From Halioxenophilus sp033283405 (GTDB lineage Bacteria > Pseudomonadota > Gammaproteobacteria > Pseudomonadales > Cellvibrionaceae), in assembly GCF_033283405.1 (NCBI RefSeq), contig NZ_JAWMQR010000001.1, positions 1,178,001 through 1,242,000 on the forward strand: a stretch of DNA of 64,000 nt. The letters are read 5' to 3'. Positions within the stretch are counted from its first letter, which is position 1. Every line of letters begins with the position of its first letter. The position numbers and the translations under genes are program-made. Of the stretch, positions 59,661-64,000 are shown one piece after another. The notes under the pieces are model-generated. The model did no database searches. It saw only the letters and a list, made by a program, of their open reading frames with translations, and was not told where the DNA came from.

Positions 59661-59763
59661 CGTCAATTGGTGTCACACATAGGACGCCAATTGACGCGGT
59701 ACCAAACTCGCCCGTAGAATCAGCCCATCACTTTATGAGACGGCGTGGATCATCCACACCGTC
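59661..59763 (+). promoter_or_regulatory. PQQ-dehydrogenase promoter with two inverted repeats
   Basis: TTGACG (59691-59696) and TAGAAT (59715-59720) are 18 bp apart, a sigma-70 pair. The -35 box forms the end of a 14-bp-arm inverted repeat (59661-59674 against 59683-59696, one mismatch, 8-bp spacer). A second palindrome of 25 bp (59739-59763, arms GACGGCGTGGAT and ATCCACACCGTC, one mismatch) covers the region just after the start site. Together they suggest strong repression or dual control. Confidence 0.75.
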
Positions 59764-59841
59764 AATCACTCTGCACGCGCAGCGAACGGCTACGAGCCAG
59801 CGGCTCACCCAGCCCACAACATAAAATCAAGAAGGCTAACG

Positions 59842-61788
59842 ATGTATTACCCAAGCGTTTCAGACCAAAAAGCTCGCTACCAAACACTGAGCATGCTCTG
59901 CCTGCTGCTCACCTCGGTAATCAGCCTACCGGCCAGTAGCACCGAGCAGTACCAGCGCGACATCAAATACTCATCACTCACCGATATTAATCGCGATAAC
60001 GTCAGTAGCCTGCAGCCTGCCTGGGAGTTTCATACCGGCGAGGAGATCCCAACCAGCAGCAACAACACTCTGCTCTCCTTCCAGGATCAACCCGCCATGA
60101 TCGACGGTAACCTGGTGGTCTGCTCAACCTCGCGCAAACTGTTCGCACTCGACCCAGCCACCGGCGAGCAGCGCTGGTTATTCGACCCGGAAGATAAAGC
60201 CACGCGCATCAAAAAATGCCGGGGTATCTCCCACTGGGTGGATGACCAAGCCCAGCCTGGCGATGTTTGCCAATCACGCATTTTCCTTGGTACCGCCGAT
60301 TACCGCCTGTTTGCCATTGATGCCAAAACCGGAAAAGCCTGCGCCAGCTTCGGCGATAACGGCCAGGTGATAATGCCCACGTCAGAGCCGGTCCTTTTTC
60401 CAGAGGAGGTCTCCGCCCTCTCCCGCCCGGCAATCGTTAACGATGTGGTTGTGGTCGGCTCCTCGGTGGCCGATAACCAGCGGGTAGATGCCCCCAGCGG
60501 CCGGGTGCTGGCCTACGATGCCCGCACTGGCAAGCCACTCTGGCAATTCGACCCGCTGCCACGCGACCCGGCCGACCCGGCTGGCAAAACCTGGGAGAAA
60601 GGCACCGCCCAAGGCTTCGGCGGTGGTAACGTCTGGGCCTCCATGGCGGTGGATGAACAACTGGACCTGGTCTATCTGCCCACCACCAGCCCCTCCAGCG
60701 ACTTTTACGGCGGTGATCGCGGCGGTGATAACCTCTACTCCTCATCCCTAGTCGCCTTAAAAGGTTCAACTGGCGAGGTGGCTTGGTACTTCCAATTCGT
60801 ACACCACAATGTGTTCGACTACGACACCCCCTCGCAACCGATACTGATCGATTACCCGGTCAACGGTGAGATGGTGCCGGCGGTGGTCCAGAACACAAAA
60901 ATGGGGTTGATCTATATCTTCAACCGGGCCACCGGTGAACCTCTGATCCCCATCGAGGAGGTGCCCGTACCTCAGGACGTTATCACCGAGGGTGAGCAAC
61001 TCTCCACCACCCAGCCAATTCCAGTTGATATGCCGGTGCTCACACCCCAGAGCTTCTCCCCGGACGACGCTTGGGGGTTCACCTTTGTCGACAAGTGGCT
61101 CTGTAAACGTAAGATCGAATCACTTAACTACGGCCCCATCTACACCCCGCCTAGCGAAAAGGGGACTATATTCTTCCCCGCCATGGGCGGTGGCCCCAAC
61201 TGGGGTGGCGGCGCCTACGACCCCAACAGCCATGTGATGGTTGTCGCCTCCAATCGGGTGCCCACAGTCACCACATTAATGCGCCGGGATAAGGTGGCCA
61301 TGGCCAGTGAACAGGCCATCGAAACCGTGGGCGAGATGTCGTTTGATGTGCAGGGTGCCTATTTTCTGCCCAAGGTTGCGCCACTGCTCTCTCCCCTCGG
61401 CGCCCCCTGTTCTGAGCCACCCTGGGCAGCCCTCACCGCCGTTGATCTGGTGGCGAAAAAGATTATCTGGGAGGTACCTTTAGGCAGTATCGAGAAGATG
61501 GCACACGTACCCTTCTCCTGGTATCTGGGCACTCCTGGTGCCGGTGGCGCTCTGATAACAGCCGGCGGTGTAGCCTTTATCGGTTACACTCTGGACGACA
61601 CCTTCCGCGCTTTTGATATGAGCAGCGGCGAGATCCTCTGGGAGGCCGACCTGCCCGCGGCTGGTACCGCAGTGCCGGTTACCTACGCGGTCAATGGTGA
61701 GCAGTACGTTGTCATTCCCGCCGGTGGTCACAGCATGTACGCCTCCACCTTGGGGGACTCCGTGGTGGCCTACAAGCTGCCCAAGTAG
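59842..61788 (+). CDS. PQQ-dependent dehydrogenase, exported
   Basis: 648 residues. A signal peptide (LSMLCLLLTSVISLPASS) leads into a beta-propeller with repeated quinoprotein W-motifs (YDARTGKPLWQF, FDMSSGEILWEADL). It has an SKKLFALDPATGEQRW-like blade pattern and GGGPNWGGGAYDP near 445. It resembles the soluble part of membrane glucose dehydrogenases without their five membrane segments. It oxidises an alcohol or aldose in the periplasm, passing electrons to the respiratory chain. No PQQ synthesis genes are seen here. The TetR downstream may control it. Confidence 0.9.
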   Translation: MYYPSVSDQKARYQTLSMLCLLLTSVISLPASSTEQYQRDIKYSSLTDINRDNVSSLQPAWEFHTGEEIPTSSNNTLLSFQDQPAMIDGNLVVCSTSRKLFALDPATGEQRWLFDPEDKATRIKKCRGISHWVDDQAQPGDVCQSRIFLGTADYRLFAIDAKTGKACASFGDNGQVIMPTSEPVLFPEEVSALSRPAIVNDVVVVGSSVADNQRVDAPSGRVLAYDARTGKPLWQFDPLPRDPADPAGKTWEKGTAQGFGGGNVWASMAVDEQLDLVYLPTTSPSSDFYGGDRGGDNLYSSSLVALKGSTGEVAWYFQFVHHNVFDYDTPSQPILIDYPVNGEMVPAVVQNTKMGLIYIFNRATGEPLIPIEEVPVPQDVITEGEQLSTTQPIPVDMPVLTPQSFSPDDAWGFTFVDKWLCKRKIESLNYGPIYTPPSEKGTIFFPAMGGGPNWGGGAYDPNSHVMVVASNRVPTVTTLMRRDKVAMASEQAIETVGEMSFDVQGAYFLPKVAPLLSPLGAPCSEPPWAALTAVDLVAKKIIWEVPLGSIEKMAHVPFSWYLGTPGAGGALITAGGVAFIGYTLDDTFRAFDMSSGEILWEADLPAAGTAVPVTYAVNGEQYVVIPAGGHSMYASTLGDSVVAYKLPK

Positions 61789-61902
61789 GGGCTTGGCCCT
61801 CTCGGAGGGACGGCTGGCGTATGACAACTCAGGCGATCAATGGCAATCGGTGGTATGATGCCGGGCAATGATCGCCCACTAACGAGAACATAATCCACCA
61901 GC

Positions 61903-62535
61903 ATGACAGAGCCCTCCGACGATAAAAAACGCCGCAGTTACAACAGTCCCGTCCGCCGCAAACAAACCCTGGAGACCCAACAGCGAATCATCGACGCTGG
62001 CGTCGAGCTGGTGCGCGAGTTTCCCAGTTGGGATTGGCGCAACCTCACCTTTAAAGCCGTCGGCGAGCGGGCCGGCATCAGTGAGCGCACAGTCTATCGC
62101 TACTTCGCCAACGAAGGGCTGTTGCGCGATGCCGTCATCAACAAAACGATTCAGGAGTCCGGTGTCGACCTCGACAACATCAGCTTCGCCAACTTTGTCG
62201 ATAACATCGCTAAGATGTTCGCCAGCCTCGCCTCCTTCTCGGCCCGTACCGGGGCGGTGGAGGACCCTAAATTTATCTCTATCGATCAACAGCGTCGCAA
62301 CAGTCTGGAGCGCACCGTTCAAAGCGAGATACCGCAATGGAGCAAAGAGAATCAGGCCGCTGTCGCCGCCGTGCTCGACCTGCTCTGGAACCCGGCCACC
62401 TACGAACGTCTGGTGCAGGCTTGGGGCCTGGATAACAACAAGGCCACCAGTGCCATCGCCTGGCTGGCCAAACTGGTGGAGCAGGCGGTTGCTGACGATA
62501 ACAAACCCCTGGGTGATGAACCCGCAGAAGAGTAA
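61903..62535 (+). CDS. TetR-family transcriptional regulator
   Basis: 210 residues. DNA-binding helices: TQQRIIDAGVELVREFPSWD, then TFKAVGERAGISERTVYRYF. It lies 114 bp after the PQQ dehydrogenase and is convergent with the second Rieske gene, so either could be its target. A large bidirectional terminator separates it from the Rieske gene. The ligand domain is not recognised. Confidence 0.9.
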   Translation: MTEPSDDKKRRSYNSPVRRKQTLETQQRIIDAGVELVREFPSWDWRNLTFKAVGERAGISERTVYRYFANEGLLRDAVINKTIQESGVDLDNISFANFVDNIAKMFASLASFSARTGAVEDPKFISIDQQRRNSLERTVQSEIPQWSKENQAAVAAVLDLLWNPATYERLVQAWGLDNNKATSAIAWLAKLVEQAVADDNKPLGDEPAEE

Positions 62536-62565
62536 AGCTTTAGCTATCCGGCTATCACAAATACA

Positions 62566-62602
62566 AAAACAACAAACCCGCCAATGGCGGGTTTGTTGTT
62601 TT
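62566..62602. terminator. Bidirectional terminator between converging genes
   Basis: A perfect 17-bp stem from AAAACAACAAACCCGCC (62566-62582) and its complement (62586-62602) with loop AAT. A/T-rich ends on both sides let it serve the TetR (plus) and the Rieske gene (minus). Confidence 0.93.
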
Positions 62603-62622
62603 AGCAGGGCTCTGCACTACAG

Positions 62623-64000
62623 CTAGGCTTCGAAAGCCCCAGGTGCACCCAGATAGCGGTCCAGCCACTGGTGCATATTCTGGATAATCACCTCCTGATG
62701 ACCCGCCAGCCAGACCTGCTTCAACCCTTTGGTGTGCAACCCCTTCTGGATACGGGGCACATTACCAAAGTCCTGACGCGGAATTAAGAGCAACTGCTCC
62801 GGGTCGTTGGCGTCGGTCACCAGCGTGCACTCGGCGCGGGCTGGCTCCTCATCGGCGGGTAGAGTCTTCACCGAGAAGATCTCAAAAATACACTGGTCCG
62901 GGCTGTCGCCCAGCGGCCGAATGCGGTAGATCATACTGTTGCCCATATTCGGCAGAATCAACAGGTTGGGGAAGACAAACACCTCTCCACCCCACTGAGC
63001 AGCGATATCCGGCGTCAGATCCGGCATCGGACGCCCTTGTGCCGTCGCCTGAGCATAAACCGCCTTAATAAACTCCGCGCCCCAGGAGGAGCCTTCAGCC
63101 ACCTGCAGGCCACGCAAAGATTTGGCCACCTCAACATCTTCCGGCAACACCATGGTGTCGAGTTCGTCAATCAAATGCTCCATGTGTTCGATCATGCTCT
63201 CCAGTGTCTCGGCGGTAGGTTTGGATTTAGTGTCCGAAATCACCTTCGAAGCTGCAAAGAAACGTCCATGGCCGCCTTCCAAACCTTCGTAACTCACGTC
63301 CCAATGTTGGAAAGTAGTCTCCGGCATGTCTTCGTAAATGGTTTTACGACCGGGCTCATCCAGTTGCGGATGAGTGGTCGGTACGTGGAACGCCTCGAAA
63401 AAGGCCTCCTGGGCCACCTTCCAGTTACAGGGCCCCTCCACCCGGCGCCACCAACGGTGGTGCATATCACCAATGCGCAGGGCATCGATATGGCCGCGCA
63501 CCGGTGCGATAAATTCGTTAAAGTCCTGGGGGTTGTCGGAGAAGCTGACAAACACAAAGCCAGCGTAGACCTGAGTGTGTACCTGGCGCAGATTAACGTC
63601 GCTCAGCTGCAGCTGACCTTTGTTGAACTCCTGGCGCTCCAGCACATAGTTACAGCTGCCGTCCAGATCCCACTTCCAACCGTGGAATGGGCACATGATG
63701 CGGTTGCGCTCGAAGCTGCCGGAACCATCGGAGAGCGTGGTGCCACGGTGCGGACAGGCGTTGTTAAAGGCTTGAATGGTATTCTCATCCACCCGCACAA
63801 TCATTGCCGACTGTTCACCGATATCGTAGGTGGTGTAGTCGCCGACGTTCGGCACCTCATCCACCCGACAGGCAAATTGCCACACTTCGCCCCACAGCTT
63901 CTCGTACTCCAGGCGGGTAAAGTCCGGGTCGGTGTAGCGGCCGGTGCGCAAGCCACCGTCCAGCGTTTTCCACTCTTCACGCCATTCACTGTTTGCTTTG
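62623..64000 (-). CDS. Rieske non-heme iron oxygenase, alpha subunit (5' end outside)
   Basis: About 459 residues are readable and the frame is open at the right edge; by comparison with the paralogue at 3761 the start should lie only a few codons further. A TTG at 63951 is not the start, because ANSEWREEWKTLDGG before it aligns with the paralogue. Rieske ligands are in CPHRGTTLSDGSGSFE and CPFHGWKWDL; the iron ligands in EAFHVPTTH. It hydroxylates an unknown compound. The paralogue shares most motifs, including EQLLLIPRQDFGNV. Confidence 0.92.
   Translation of the reverse strand, partial: KANSEWREEWKTLDGGLRTGRYTDPDFTRLEYEKLWGEVWQFACRVDEVPNVGDYTTYDIGEQSAMIVRVDENTIQAFNNACPHRGTTLSDGSGSFERNRIMCPFHGWKWDLDGSCNYVLERQEFNKGQLQLSDVNLRQVHTQVYAGFVFVSFSDNPQDFNEFIAPVRGHIDALRIGDMHHRWWRRVEGPCNWKVAQEAFFEAFHVPTTHPQLDEPGRKTIYEDMPETTFQHWDVSYEGLEGGHGRFFAASKVISDTKSKPTAETLESMIEHMEHLIDELDTMVLPEDVEVAKSLRGLQVAEGSSWGAEFIKAVYAQATAQGRPMPDLTPDIAAQWGGEVFVFPNLLILPNMGNSMIYRIRPLGDSPDQCIFEIFSVKTLPADEEPARAECTLVTDANDPEQLLLIPRQDFGNVPRIQKGLHTKGLKQVWLAGHQEVIIQNMHQWLDRYLGAPGAFEA

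Noticed and set aside
1..64000. tRNA, rRNA, CRISPR, insertion sequence or prophage remnants
   Set aside because: No cloverleaf, spaced repeat array, transposase, integrase or phage structural gene was found by eye on either strand.

Overview
The window looks like a chromosomal segment of a marine-type gammaproteobacterium. The elongation factor P has Arg32 in the pseudomonad-style context and sits beside its rhamnosyltransferase EarP, next to a DbpA helicase. The surrounding catabolic genes (Rieske oxygenases, CoA transferases, many short-chain dehydrogenases) resemble sets known from hydrocarbon-, steroid- or alkylphenol-degrading relatives of the Cellvibrionales. This placement is inference; no rRNA gene is present.

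Layout. (1) 1-5140, minus: one operon, Rieske oxygenase, SDR, 2Fe-2S ferredoxin, CoA transferase and a YtcJ-like amidohydrolase that runs off the left edge and begins at GTG. Its likely promoter (5497-5524) lies inside a 38-bp inverted repeat. (2) 5786-8058, minus: free lipoyl-domain protein and fused E1 alpha/beta of a 2-oxo acid dehydrogenase; the matching catalytic-only E2 is 48 kb away (56351-57094). (3) 8275-13104: VOC protein, a SnoaL-TetR fusion regulator, an acyl-CoA ligase, an alpha/beta hydrolase and a TetR; the two TetR-type promoters share an operator-like 16-bp motif. (4) 13121-22838: general functions, including Nudix, EamA transporter, outer-membrane phospholipase A, aminotransferase, SGNH hydrolase, EF-P/EarP and DbpA. 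(5) 22942-26065, minus: a tight four-gene operon of unknown role with a membrane-anchored PGRP/T7-lysozyme-type amidase, a paralogous membrane protein and two coiled-coil envelope proteins. This is the best candidate for an undescribed system. (6) 26737-50413: a large catabolic block with P450, seven SDRs, alcohol dehydrogenases, hydrolases, sulfotransferase, an alkyl-sulfatase-like metallo-hydrolase, CoA transferase and acyl-CoA ligase, and GbsR, TetR and AraC regulators. (7) 50551-64000: type I sulfatase, LysR, molybdopterin oxidoreductase, E2, TetR, thiolase, a small unknown protein, a PQQ dehydrogenase with a clearly structured promoter, TetR, and a second Rieske oxygenase truncated by the right edge.

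Together the genes can hydroxylate (two Rieske enzymes, P450), oxidise alcohols (SDRs, MDRs, PQQ enzyme), activate acids (two ligases, two CoA transferases), and cleave C-C and ester bonds (thiolase, 2-oxo acid dehydrogenase, hydrolases). Sulfate-ester chemistry is also represented. The substrate cannot be read from sequence; a hydrophobic alicyclic or aromatic compound is the best guess. No ferredoxin reductase, E3, tRNA, rRNA, CRISPR array, insertion sequence or integrase was recognised.
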